The notes under the pieces are model-generated. The model saw only the letters and a program-made list of their open reading frames with translations, had not been told where the DNA came from and did not search any database. A stretch of 23,535 nucleotides of DNA from Ruminococcus difficilis (GTDB lineage Bacteria; Bacillota_A; Clostridia; Oscillospirales; Acutalibacteraceae), in assembly GCF_016680995.1 (NCBI RefSeq), contig NZ_JAEQMG010000181.1, positions 1 through 23,535 on the forward strand. The letters are read 5' to 3'. Each line of letters begins with the position of its first letter. Position 1 is the stretch's first letter. Shown piece by piece: positions 1 to 6,769 of this stretch. The position numbers and the translations under genes were made by a program.

Positions 1-1
1 G

Positions 2-121
2 GTGCCCGACACCTACACCAAGCTCGAGGACGAGGACAGCAACACGAAATTCCAGAAAATGCTCGACATGTTCGACGATAACGACGATATCCAGAACGTC
101 TGGCACAATCTCGAATATTAA
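2..121 (+). CDS. yebC: YebC/PmpR family protein, C-terminal 39 residues (5' truncated by window edge)
   Basis: Only the last 39 codons are present, reading in from the window start and ending at TAA 119-121. The tail reads [12 protein letters not shown], then [18 protein letters not shown] and WHNLEY. The acidic D-rich helix followed by a DIQNV-(Y/W)HN ending is the usual C-terminus of YebC/PmpR proteins, which act as DNA-binding regulators or as translation factors for difficult (for example poly-proline) motifs. The identification rests on this tail alone, so it is likely but not certain. Its expected terminator is not next to the stop codon: a group II intron lies between the stop and the next hairpin (2002-2024). 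Confidence 0.8.
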   Translation: MPDTYTKLEDEDSNTKFQKMLDMFDDNDDIQNVWHNLEY

Positions 122-166
122 TTGCCGAAAGCAATCGAGTAGGGCGGAATAGCTCCGCCCTCTCAC

Positions 167-198
167 ACCACCGTACGTGCCGTTCGGCATACGGCGGT
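167..198 (-). ncRNA. Group II intron domain V
   Basis: On the minus strand a 9-bp basal helix (ACCGCCGTA with TACGGTGGT, one G-U pair), a CG bulge, a 4-bp upper helix (TGCC/GGCA) and a GAAC loop. The catalytic triad position reads CGC rather than AGC, which is reported for class IIC introns. It lies directly between the RT stop codon and the domain VI hairpin. This is the strongest RNA-level proof that the element is a group II intron. Confidence 0.85.
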
Positions 199-1473
199 TC
201 AATTTAATTTCAAAGTATGTTGATTAAGATAGTAATCCAAAGGACTGACTAAGCCTCGCTTGGTCAGTTTTTCTTTTGAGATTGCTTTCGTAATCTGTGG
301 TAAGCGTGCCGCTTTCATATATCCTTTGATATATGATGTTTCGTGCGCAATCCACGGTTTAACTCCGAGTTTCTTTAATCCCCACTCTCGTTTCTTTGGC
401 ACTTTCCACTGTTTCCAAATGATGATTCTCATTTGTAATCTAAGGTGCTCGTCTATGCTTTGGAGTTTTGTTTTCATATCGCCGAGCGCAAAGTAGTTAA
501 TCCATCCTCTTGTTACTGCATTGATTTTCTCAATTCGGTATGTGAGGTTGACACTCCAACTTCTTTTACACAACTTTTTGATTGCTCTTTTGAATTTGGC
601 TACCGAATCCTCGTGTGGTCTTGCTCTCCATCCCTCTTTGGATTTCCAGAATCCAAAACCCAAGTATTTTAGCTTTGTCGGCTTCGTAATATGCGTTTTA
701 GTTGCGTTTACCTTTAAGCCGAGTTTTCTTTCTATCCAACTTGTTACAGAGTACATTACTCTCTTTGCTGCGGCTTCGCTCTTTACCACTATTACACAAT
801 CATCTGCGTATCTCGTGAAGCGTAACTCTCGCCTTTCAAGCTCTTTGTCAAGCTCGTTTAGCATAATGTTACTCAGTAGCGGTGACAGATTTCCGCCTTG
901 TGGTGTGCCGACTTTTGTCGATTCGTATTTGCCCTTTACCATTACTCCCGCTTTCAGATACTTCCTGATTAACGATTCCGTATCTCCGTCGTGAATAACT
1001 CGTCCGACATAACTCATTAACTTGTCCTGCGGTACGTTATCGAAGAACTTTTCAAGGTCAATATCCACTATCCAAGTATAGTCCTCATTGAAGTATTCGA
1101 GCAATTTTCGGATTGCCTGCTCACAGCTCCTGTTCGGTCTGAATCCATAACTGTGGTCGCTGAATAATGGCTCAAATATTGGGCTTAACACCTGTGTTAT
1201 TCCCTGCTCAATTGTTCTGTCGACAACTGTGGGGATTCCGAGCTTCCGTACTCCGCCGTTTGGTTTGGGTATTTCCACCCTCAGCACCGGCTGCGGTCTG
1301 TATCGTCTCTCTCGGATTTGCTGCTTGATACCCTCCCAATTCTGAGCCATATATTCATCAAGCTCCCGGACTGTCACTCCGTCAACACCGCTTGCCCCTT
1401 TGTTTGCATATACACGCTTTTTGGCAAACCTGATGTTTTCGTCGCTGAGTATCTTTTCCAGCATTTCTGACAT
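199..1473 (-). CDS. ltrA: Group II intron-encoded reverse transcriptase/maturase
   Basis: This 424-residue protein makes cDNA of the intron at its target and helps the intron RNA fold and splice. Visible RT motifs: NKGASGVDGVT (residues 24-34), IPKPNGGVRKLGIPTVVDR (68-86), HSYGFRPNRS (107-116), VDIDLEKFFD (136-145, first catalytic Asp 137), GTPQGGNLSPLLSNI (189-203) and the catalytic RYADD (221-225). A maturase/thumb (X or GIIM) domain follows, with R.WINYFALGD. The protein then ends without any Cys/His HNH endonuclease domain, as is usual for class C introns, which insert without second-strand cleavage by the protein. ATG at 1473 is preceded by AAAGGAGAG. All catalytic residues are present and there is no frameshift, so it may be active. 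Confidence 0.95.
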   Translation of the reverse strand: MSEMLEKILSDENIRFAKKRVYANKGASGVDGVTVRELDEYMAQNWEGIKQQIRERRYRPQPVLRVEIPKPNGGVRKLGIPTVVDRTIEQGITQVLSPIFEPLFSDHSYGFRPNRSCEQAIRKLLEYFNEDYTWIVDIDLEKFFDNVPQDKLMSYVGRVIHDGDTESLIRKYLKAGVMVKGKYESTKVGTPQGGNLSPLLSNIMLNELDKELERRELRFTRYADDCVIVVKSEAAAKRVMYSVTSWIERKLGLKVNATKTHITKPTKLKYLGFGFWKSKEGWRARPHEDSVAKFKRAIKKLCKRSWSVNLTYRIEKINAVTRGWINYFALGDMKTKLQSIDEHLRLQMRIIIWKQWKVPKKREWGLKKLGVKPWIAHETSYIKGYMKAARLPQITKAISKEKLTKRGLVSPLDYYLNQHTLKLN

Positions 1474-1990
1474 ACTTCCGTCTCTCTCCTTTCCGCTTCT
1501 CCGTATATCTTCTATGTTGCACGGGTTACCCTCATATACGTTTCGGGATTACCGCTTGTCAAAGTAAGTGCGGAGAACATACATTTTGATTGACTTCTTA
1601 AATTGTTCAGTCCTTCCCGAAAAAATTTTTTTTTTTTCGGTACTATGACCTCTGCTGACTTCTCACAGTTCGTTGTTACTATGCTGAGTTTCCGATATTG
1701 CTTACTCCTCGGCATCTGTGAGACCTCGCGGGATAAACCAATACTCTTTCCTCGTCTACCTGCCTGATTTACACATTAAGCTTACGGTTACCTTTTGGGC
1801 TTCGATGTCATTTGCCACCTTACCCGCTCAATGCGCCTTCGTATCAGGTTTCTTTTCGTCAGGCTACGATTTCGCTATCCCTTCTTCTCGCCTGAACCTC
1901 ACGATTCAAACCTTGGGAGTTGCTACAGAGTTCGTCGGTAACTACGCCTCGGTGGACTTTCACCACAGAGCATTGATATGCCCGTCATAC
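1474..1990 (-). ncRNA. Group II intron 5' portion (domains I-III, start of IV), non-coding
   Basis: The roughly 500 bp upstream of the RT gene holds no credible gene. The minus-strand RNA begins GTATGACGGGC, followed by the GTGAAAGTCC segment at about 1943-1960, and would form domains I-III of the ribozyme. A run of 12 T on the plus strand (A on the RNA strand) lies at about 1628-1639, just upstream of the RT leader. The RT ribosome site AAAGGAGAG is at about 1485-1493. Confidence 0.75.
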
Positions 1991-2001
1991 AAATAACGAA
2001 A

Positions 2002-2034
2002 GGCTGACTCGAAAAGAGTCAGCCTTTATTTTTT
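2002..2034 (+). terminator. Rho-independent hairpin; original yebC terminator, probably bidirectional, and intron target
   Basis: A perfect 9-bp stem GGCTGACTC (2002-2010) / GAGTCAGCC (2016-2024) with GAAAA loop, followed on the plus strand by TTTATTTTTT. On the minus strand the same stem is followed by TTTCGTTATTT, so it can also end leftward transcripts from birA. The intron begins 11 bases after the stem on the minus strand, matching the class IIC preference for inserting just past a terminator hairpin. Confidence 0.85.
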
Positions 2035-2100
2035 CGCGTACTATGGGTTTTTCGTAGAGGTTGATGCACGTTTTCGCGGGAAGTGTTTCAATACCCGCAA

Positions 2101-2135
2101 CTCCAAACTCCAAACTCCAAACTCCACACTCCAAA
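2101..2135. repeat. Five tandem copies of a 7-bp unit (CTCCAAA)
   Basis: Units at 2101, 2108, 2115, 2122 and 2129. Four are CTCCAAA and the fourth is CTCCACA. The array ends two bases before the birA stop codon and lies in its 3' untranslated stretch. It resembles the short tandem heptamer repeats scattered between genes in some bacteria. Copy number probably varies by slippage (inference). Confidence 0.85.
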
Positions 2136-2136
2136 C

Positions 2137-3105
2137 TTAATAGATGCCCTGCACCGTGACCTCACCCGCGTTGACCGTCCGCAGGGAGCCGTCGGACAGC
2201 ATGACCTTGAGCGCGCCGTCCTCGTCGATGTCGACCGCGACGCCGCTGATGCTGCGCGTGCCGCTCTTGAAGGTGACGCTTTTGCCGATGGACGCGCAGA
2301 GCTTTTTGTATTCCGAGATCGTCTCCGCGGAAAGCGCGAGATTGCTGCGCACGAACGCTTCCTCGATGCGTCCGAGCAAGCCTGCCAGCAGGCGGTTCTT
2401 GTCGTAATGCCTGCCCGTCGCGATCAGCAGAGAGGTCGCCTTGTGGGAGATCTCATCGGGGAAGGTCGTCTGGTCGACGTTGATGCCGATACCCGTGACG
2501 ATGTATTCCACCGCGTCAAATTCCGCGCTCATTTCGGTGAGGATGCCGACAAGCTTCTTTTTGCCGAGGATGATATCGTTCGGCCACTTGATTTTCAGAT
2601 CCAGTCCCGTGTAGTCGCGCAGCGCCTGACAGATTGCAAGTCCCGTCAAAGGCGTGATATCCACCATATCCTTCGGCGCCATGCGCGGACGCAGCAGAAT
2701 GGAGAAGGTCAGATTGTCGTCGCGCTCGCTTGTCCAGCTTCTGCCGAGCCTGCCCTTTCCCTTTGTCTGCTCGTGCGTGACGACGACGGTTCCGTTTTCA
2801 CAGCCCTCGCTGCCGAGATGCTTGAGGTAGTCGTTCGTCGAGCCGACCGAGTCGAGCACGATCAGGTTTTTGCCGAGCGTTTTGGTTTTCAGATAGTACC
2901 GCAGAGAAAGCTCGTTGAGGTCGGTGGGCATGCCGCTGAGCTTGTAGCCCTTGTTGGTGACGGAGTCGATCACAAATCCGTCGTCGCGCAGTGCCTTGAT
3001 CCCCTTCCATACCGCCTGACGTGATACGCCGAGACGCTGTGCCAGCGCCTGTCCCGAGATATAGCTTTCTGCGCCTGCGAGAATGTCAAATATGCTTTTT
3101 TTCAA
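2137..3105 (-). CDS. birA: Biotin operon repressor / biotin-protein ligase BirA (bifunctional)
   Basis: The enzyme makes biotinyl-AMP and transfers biotin to carboxylase carrier lysines. The long form also represses biotin genes. An N-terminal winged helix-turn-helix (YISGQALAQRLGVSRQAVWKGI and a wing ending SVTNKGYKL) is followed by the ligase domain with SVGSTNDYL, the biotinyl-AMP loop GKGRLGRSW, KWPNDI and GIGINVD, then the small C-terminal SH3-like domain. Start choice: AGAGGTGG (3111-3118) lies five bases before TTG 3105, while an upstream in-frame GTG at 3114 overlaps this ribosome site. TTG 3105 is therefore preferred, giving 322 residues. It is the last gene of the coaX - ECF - birA operon, so it may be supplied together with vitamin uptake. 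All key ligase residues are present. Confidence 0.93.
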   Translation of the reverse strand: MKKSIFDILAGAESYISGQALAQRLGVSRQAVWKGIKALRDDGFVIDSVTNKGYKLSGMPTDLNELSLRYYLKTKTLGKNLIVLDSVGSTNDYLKHLGSEGCENGTVVVTHEQTKGKGRLGRSWTSERDDNLTFSILLRPRMAPKDMVDITPLTGLAICQALRDYTGLDLKIKWPNDIILGKKKLVGILTEMSAEFDAVEYIVTGIGINVDQTTFPDEISHKATSLLIATGRHYDKNRLLAGLLGRIEEAFVRSNLALSAETISEYKKLCASIGKSVTFKSGTRSISGVAVDIDEDGALKVMLSDGSLRTVNAGEVTVQGIY

Positions 3106-3162
3106 ACTGACCACCTCTTTTGATTGAATATAGTAAGGCAGGGCGGCTGACCGCCCTGCGCG

Positions 3163-3798
3163 TCAAATCTTATTTTTGGTTACGGCGAACAGCGCTCTGC
3201 AGATCGCGGTGCCGAGCACGAGGTTGAGAATGATCTCAATGACCGCGTTGATGCCCGCGAGTGCGAAGATGAACAGAAAGACATTGCCGGCAGGCTTGTT
3301 GCCGACCTTGCCGATGACGTCGCCGTTATTGAGGAACGCGTCCGCGAAGAACACCCACATCAGACCGAGAAAGCCGATGGTGTTGAGTATCGTGACGAGC
3401 GCGCAGCTAAGCGCGGAGCTGCCGAGGCGTTTCGGCTCGCTGTTCTTGGGGAGACGCTGAAAGAGCAGTCCCGGGAGCCAGCCGCAGATCACTCTGGGAA
3501 CCACGCACATCAAAAATGTGAAAAACGGATTGACGCTCAGAAGAATCGTGGTGAGAGAGGCGGATGTGAAGCTCGCGAAAAAGCTCGAGAGTCCGAACAC
3601 CAGACCCAGTATCGCGCCGTAGACGGGACCGAGGAATACCGTGCCGACTGCCAGAGGCAGACAGTTGAAGGTGATCGTGATCGGACCGATGCGCAGGCTG
3701 CCGACGGTAAAGGTGAGCAGTACGATCAGCGCCGCAAGCAGCGCCGTGAATACGGGCTTGAAGAATTTCGGCGCCGCGTTCTTTTTTGTTTTTGTCAT
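3163..3798 (-). CDS. ECF-type vitamin transporter S-component (substrate probably pantothenate)
   Basis: A small membrane protein of 211 residues with about six hydrophobic segments: ALLAALIVLLTFTVG, the region after ITFNCLPLAVG, AILGLVFGLSSFF, a segment near FFTFLMCVVP, ILNTIGFLGLMWVFF and FLFIFALAGINAVIEIIL. The early TFNCLPLAVGTVFLGPVYG region and overall size fit S-components of energy-coupling factor transporters, which bind a vitamin and dock on a shared EcfAAT module encoded elsewhere. Position between coaX (pantothenate kinase) and birA (biotin ligase) suggests pantothenate, or less likely biotin; this is inference from neighbours. The sequence does not look like a typical BioY to me. 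ATG 3798 has GGAGG eight bases upstream. It follows coaX by 83 bp and precedes birA by about 57 bp. Confidence 0.8.
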   Translation of the reverse strand: MTKTKKNAAPKFFKPVFTALLAALIVLLTFTVGSLRIGPITITFNCLPLAVGTVFLGPVYGAILGLVFGLSSFFASFTSASLTTILLSVNPFFTFLMCVVPRVICGWLPGLLFQRLPKNSEPKRLGSSALSCALVTILNTIGFLGLMWVFFADAFLNNGDVIGKVGNKPAGNVFLFIFALAGINAVIEIILNLVLGTAICRALFAVTKNKI

Positions 3799-3881
3799 GT
3801 TTCTAACCTCCTGCTGTTTCCCTGTCCTTACAGGTGAAACGCAACGTATATTTCCGCAGACTGACGTCTGTTCCGGACAAC

Positions 3882-4652
3882 TTAAAACTTTTTATTCCTT
3901 TTGTATATCGCGTTCAGACCGTCGAGAATGATGTTCTCGTCAAATCGGATTTCATGCGTGCAGTTTGCGATCATCTGGGGCGCCAGACCGCCCGTCGCGA
4001 TGATTTTCGCGTCGGCTCCGGCTTCCTCCGTGAAGCGGTCGATCATGCCGTCGAGCATACAGGCGGTGCCGAACATCACGCCCGACCGCATACAGTCGAC
4101 GGTGTTGGTGCGGATAACGCTTTTGGGGGCTTTCAGATCCACCGCCGGCAGCAAAGCGCCGCGGTTGGTGAGCGCGTCGAGCGAAATGCCCACTCCCGGC
4201 GCGATCGCGCCGCCGCGGTAGACGCGGTTTTCGTCCGCGTAGGCGATGACCGTCGCGGTGCCCATGAAAATCATGATCACGGGGCCGCCGTATTTTTCAA
4301 GCGCGCCGACGCAGCCGCATACGATATCGCCGCCGAGCGTCTCGGGGCGGTCGATACGCAGCTCCATGCCGATTTTCAGCCCGGGTCCGATCACAAGGCT
4401 CTTCGCACCCGTCACGACGCGGATCGCGTCCATGAGCGGCTGCGTGACCTTCGGGACGACGGAGCTGATGATCGAAGCGTTGATTTTCGACATGTCAATA
4501 TGGTATATCTGGAAAAAGGTGAACAGCTCCACCGCCATCTCGTCGCTGGTTTTGCCCGCGTCCGTCGAAAAACGCAGCTTGAAACGCAGTCTGTCATTGT
4601 CATAAATTCCCAGTTTGATGTTGGTATTTCCCACGTCGGCTGTCAAAAGCAT
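3882..4652 (-). CDS. coaX: Type III pantothenate kinase
   Basis: First step of coenzyme A synthesis: ATP-dependent phosphorylation of pantothenate (256 residues). Motifs: N-terminal phosphate-binding ADVGNTNIKLG, IISSVVPKVT, IGPGLKIG, RPETLGGDIV (its Asp is at the position of the catalytic base in the family's G-x-D-R motif), GTATVIAYAD, GGAIAPGVG and ATGGLA. The ATG at 4652 has GGAG nine bases upstream, and the protein then starts MLLTADVGNT as usual. An upstream in-frame TTG (4673) is rejected because it has no ribosome site. Oddities: the usual DR is DI here, and the usual (D)(F/M)GTATT is FMGTATV. It is the first gene of the operon and has its own promoter (4707-4734). Confidence 0.92.
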   Translation of the reverse strand: MLLTADVGNTNIKLGIYDNDRLRFKLRFSTDAGKTSDEMAVELFTFFQIYHIDMSKINASIISSVVPKVTQPLMDAIRVVTGAKSLVIGPGLKIGMELRIDRPETLGGDIVCGCVGALEKYGGPVIMIFMGTATVIAYADENRVYRGGAIAPGVGISLDALTNRGALLPAVDLKAPKSVIRTNTVDCMRSGVMFGTACMLDGMIDRFTEEAGADAKIIATGGLAPQMIANCTHEIRFDENIILDGLNAIYKRNKKF

Positions 4653-4706
4653 AATAAACGCTCCGTTCCGCAATATATCGCGAAAGCCGCAGCTCCCGCC
4701 ACATTA

Positions 4707-4734
4707 ATTATACCACATTTTCCCGTTAACGCAA
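4707..4734 (-). promoter_or_regulatory. Sigma-A promoter for the coaX-ECF-birA operon
   Basis: On the minus strand, -35 TTGCGT (4734-4729), a 16-bp spacer and a perfect -10 TATAAT (4712-4707). It lies about 55 bp upstream of the coaX ATG. The 5' leader would be about 50 nt. Confidence 0.75.
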
Positions 4735-4783
4735 GGTTCTTATTAGGTATTTTATTATAAATTGAAAAAACGGACTTTTTCGG

Positions 4784-4811
4784 TTGAATTTTTAACAGGA
4801 TGGTGTATAAT
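4784..4811 (+). promoter_or_regulatory. Sigma-A promoter for the transketolase operon
   Basis: -35 TTGAAT (4784-4789), a 16-bp spacer and a perfect -10 TATAAT (4806-4811). A second TTGAAA lies at 4763. Transcription should start near 4818, leaving a leader of about 95 nt before the ATG at 4914. This promoter and the coaX promoter diverge within about 100 bp. Confidence 0.75.
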
Positions 4812-4825
4812 AAAGATGGTTACAA

Positions 4826-4891
4826 TTGGCGCTTTGCGGCGAAAAATGTCGCCGTCCGCGCCGATACTTGCTTTGAGAAACCGAGAGGTTT
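4826..4891 (+). promoter_or_regulatory. Structured 5' leader of the transketolase operon
   Basis: The leader can form TTGGCGC (4826-4832) with GCGCCGA (4858-4864), enclosing GGCGA (4838-4842) with TCGCC (4849-4853). A second hairpin AAACC-GAGA-GGTTT with a GNRA-type loop (4878-4891) precedes the ribosome site AAAGGA. No riboswitch class is recognised. The helices are seen by eye and no energy was computed. Confidence 0.45.
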
Positions 4892-4913
4892 TCTTGAGAA
4901 AGGATGATAAATC

Positions 4914-5762
4914 ATGGATAGTTCAGAAATCAGGCAGCTTCAGATTCTTGCCGCCAAGGCAAGACAGGGCGCCGTCCTCGGCACCTATCACGCAAAATCG
5001 GGTCATCCCGGCGGATCGCTTTCCGCGGCGGATATCTTCACCTATCTCTATTATAAAGAGATGAACGTCGATCCCGCGAATCCCGATTGGGAGGACAGAG
5101 ACCGCTTTGTGCTGTCAAAGGGTCACTGCTGCCCCAGCCTTTACGCGGTTCTCGCGCTCAAGGGCTACTTCGCGTGGGAGGAGCTGACCGTGCTGCGTCA
5201 CATCGGCGCAATGCTGCAGGGTCACCCCGATATGAAAAAAACCCCCGGTATCGACATGAGCACAGGTTCTCTCGGACAGGGTATTTCCGCAGCGTGCGGT
5301 ATGGCGCTTGCGGCGAAGCTTGACAACAAAGACTATCGTACCTATACAGTCCTCGGCGACGGAGAGGTGGAGGAAGGTCAGGTTTGGGAGGCGGCGATGT
5401 TCGCTTCTCACAACAAGCTTGACAACCTCGTTGTCATCGTAGACCAGAACGGTCTGCAGATCGACGGCGCCGTTTCGGACGTCGCGGGCATCGAGCCCCT
5501 CGACAAGAAGTTTGAGGCGTTCGGCTTCGAGGTCATCAAGATCGACGGCCACGATTTCGAGCAGATCGCCGCCGCGCTTGACAAGGCAAAGACCGTCAAG
5601 GGCAAGCCCACCGCGATTCTCGCCAAGACCGTCAAGGGCAAGGGCGTTTCGTTCATGGAAGATCAGGTCGGCTGGCACGGCGTCGCTCCCAACAAGGAGC
5701 AGTATGAGCAGGCTACCGCCGAGCTTCAGGCTCAGATTGACAGATTGGAGGGCAAGTGCTGA
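4914..5762 (+). CDS. tktA: Transketolase, N-terminal (thiamine diphosphate) subunit
   Basis: 282 residues; the first half of a two-gene transketolase that moves two-carbon ketol units between sugar phosphates in the non-oxidative pentose phosphate pathway. Visible family motifs: YHAKSGHPGGSLSAADI near the N-terminus, FVLSKGHCCPSLYA, MSTGSLGQGISAACGMALAAK, and the ThDP/metal motif LGDGEVEEGQVWEA followed by VDQNGLQIDG. Near the end is KTVKGKGVSFMED. Start ATG 4914 has AAAGGA upstream. Its stop overlaps the next gene's ATG (TGATG at 5760-5764), a sign of translational coupling so that the two halves are made in equal amounts. Confidence 0.95.
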   Translation: MDSSEIRQLQILAAKARQGAVLGTYHAKSGHPGGSLSAADIFTYLYYKEMNVDPANPDWEDRDRFVLSKGHCCPSLYAVLALKGYFAWEELTVLRHIGAMLQGHPDMKKTPGIDMSTGSLGQGISAACGMALAAKLDNKDYRTYTVLGDGEVEEGQVWEAAMFASHNKLDNLVVIVDQNGLQIDGAVSDVAGIEPLDKKFEAFGFEVIKIDGHDFEQIAAALDKAKTVKGKPTAILAKTVKGKGVSFMEDQVGWHGVAPNKEQYEQATAELQAQIDRLEGKC

Positions 5763-6709
5763 TGGCTGAGACAGTAAAGAAGGCAACCAGAGAGAGCTTC
5801 GGTGAAGCGCTCTGCGAGCTTGCCGAACAGAATAAGGATATCGTTGTTTTTGACGCCGACCTCGCGGCGGCGACCAAGACCAGCATTTTTCAGAAAGCGA
5901 ACCCCGACCGCTTCTTTGACTGCGGTATTGCAGAGGGCAATATGATGGGCGTTGCCGCGGGTATGGCTGCCGCGGGCAAGATTCCCGTAGCCGCGTCCTT
6001 CGCGATGTTCGCCACAGGCAGAGCGTTTGAGCAGATCCGCAACTCCATCGCGTACCCCAAGCTCAACGTCAAGATTGCCGGCTCTCACGCGGGTATTTCC
6101 ACGGGTGAGGACGGCGCGACCCACCAGTGCATCGAGGATATCGCGATCATGCGCGCTATCCCCAACATGGTCGTGCTCAATCCTGCCGACCACTGGGAGA
6201 TGAAGGCGGCGACCAAGGCGGCTATCGAGTACAACGGCCCCGTTTATATCCGTCTCGGCAGACTGGCGATCGACAGCTTCAACGATCCCGAGACCTACAG
6301 CTTTGAGCTGGGCAAGGGCATCACGCTCCACGAGGGCAATGACGTCACCGTCATCGCCTCCGGTCTTGTCGTCAACGAGGCGCTCAAGGCAGTCAAGGTG
6401 CTGGAGGCTGAGGGCATCAGTGCAAGACTCATCAACATCCACACCATCAAGCCCATCGACCGCGACATCGTAATCAAGGCGGCGCAGGAGACAGGCAGAA
6501 TCATCACCGTTGAGGAGCACAACGTCGTCGGCGGTCTCGCTGACGCGGTCTGCGAGGTTGTCACCGCAGAATGTCCCGTCAAGGTGACGAGAATCGGCGT
6601 GCAGGACGAGTTCGGCTACAGCGGTCCCGCATGGGAGCTGCTCGACGCGTTCAAGCTCACACAGCCCCACATCGCACAGGTCATCCGTGACGTCGTCAAC
6701 GAGAAATAA
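5762..6709 (+). CDS. tktB: Transketolase, C-terminal (pyrimidine-binding) subunit
   Basis: 315 residues; the partner half of the split transketolase. The N-terminal Pyr domain shows VFDADLAAATKT, DCGIAEGNMMGVAAGMA (the Glu that activates thiamine diphosphate is in GIAEGNM), the FAMFATGRAFEQIRN segment and GEDGATHQ. The C-terminal transketolase domain shows VTVIASGLVVNEAL, INIHTIKPID and VEEHNVVGGL. ATG 5762 overlaps the previous stop, with GGAGG about nine bases upstream. A nearby GTG at 5756 is less likely. A strong terminator follows the stop at 6716-6741. A 1-deoxyxylulose-5-phosphate synthase would be a single longer protein, so split transketolase is the better call. Confidence 0.95.
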   Translation: MAETVKKATRESFGEALCELAEQNKDIVVFDADLAAATKTSIFQKANPDRFFDCGIAEGNMMGVAAGMAAAGKIPVAASFAMFATGRAFEQIRNSIAYPKLNVKIAGSHAGISTGEDGATHQCIEDIAIMRAIPNMVVLNPADHWEMKAATKAAIEYNGPVYIRLGRLAIDSFNDPETYSFELGKGITLHEGNDVTVIASGLVVNEALKAVKVLEAEGISARLINIHTIKPIDRDIVIKAAQETGRIITVEEHNVVGGLADAVCEVVTAECPVKVTRIGVQDEFGYSGPAWELLDAFKLTQPHIAQVIRDVVNEK

Positions 6710-6715
6710 ACTGCA

Positions 6716-6741
6716 GGGCGTGCTTTGGCACGCCCTTTTTT
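6716..6741 (+). terminator. Rho-independent terminator after the transketolase operon
   Basis: Perfect 8-bp stem GGGCGTGC (6716-6723) / GCACGCCC (6728-6735), loop TTTG, then six T (6736-6741). It starts seven bases after the tktB stop. Confidence 0.9.
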
Positions 6742-6769
6742 GCATTTGAAACAGGAAAGGAGCATCTGA

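Larger units (their letters stand above)
134..1990 (-). mobile_element. Group II intron (probably class IIC) with maturase/RT gene
   Basis: A complete-looking intron on the minus strand. The 5' end is placed at 1990, where the bottom strand reads GTATGACGGGC (a GUGYG-like start). About 30 nt further in, GGTGAAAGTCCACC is the conserved domain I segment. The RT gene sits in domain IV, and its stop codon touches domain V. Domain V (167-198) folds as ACCGCCGTA/TACGGTGGT plus TGCC/GGCA with a two-base CG bulge. Domain VI (about 134-164) is an AGGGCGG/CCGCCCT stem with a bulged A (position 140) seven bases from the proposed 3' end CTCGAT (134). Size about 1.86 kb. Class IIC is inferred from the absence of an endonuclease domain, the CGC-type domain V triad and the insertion just after a hairpin terminator in the same orientation. 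Exact ends are uncertain by a few bases. Confidence 0.88.

Noticed and set aside
2083..3024. Long open frame on the strand opposite birA
   Set aside because: It is antisense to a gene with clear ligase motifs, Arg/Asp-rich, has no family signature, and is explained by GC-rich codon third positions.
4652..4673. Upstream TTG start for coaX giving seven extra residues
   Set aside because: No ribosome site precedes it; the ATG at 4652 has GGAG at good distance and the usual N-terminus.
3834..4760. Long open frame opposite coaX
   Set aside because: Antisense shadow of coaX with a biased His/Arg/Asp composition and no motif.
5732..6745. Open frame opposite tktB
   Set aside because: Antisense to a well supported transketolase subunit and runs through its terminator.
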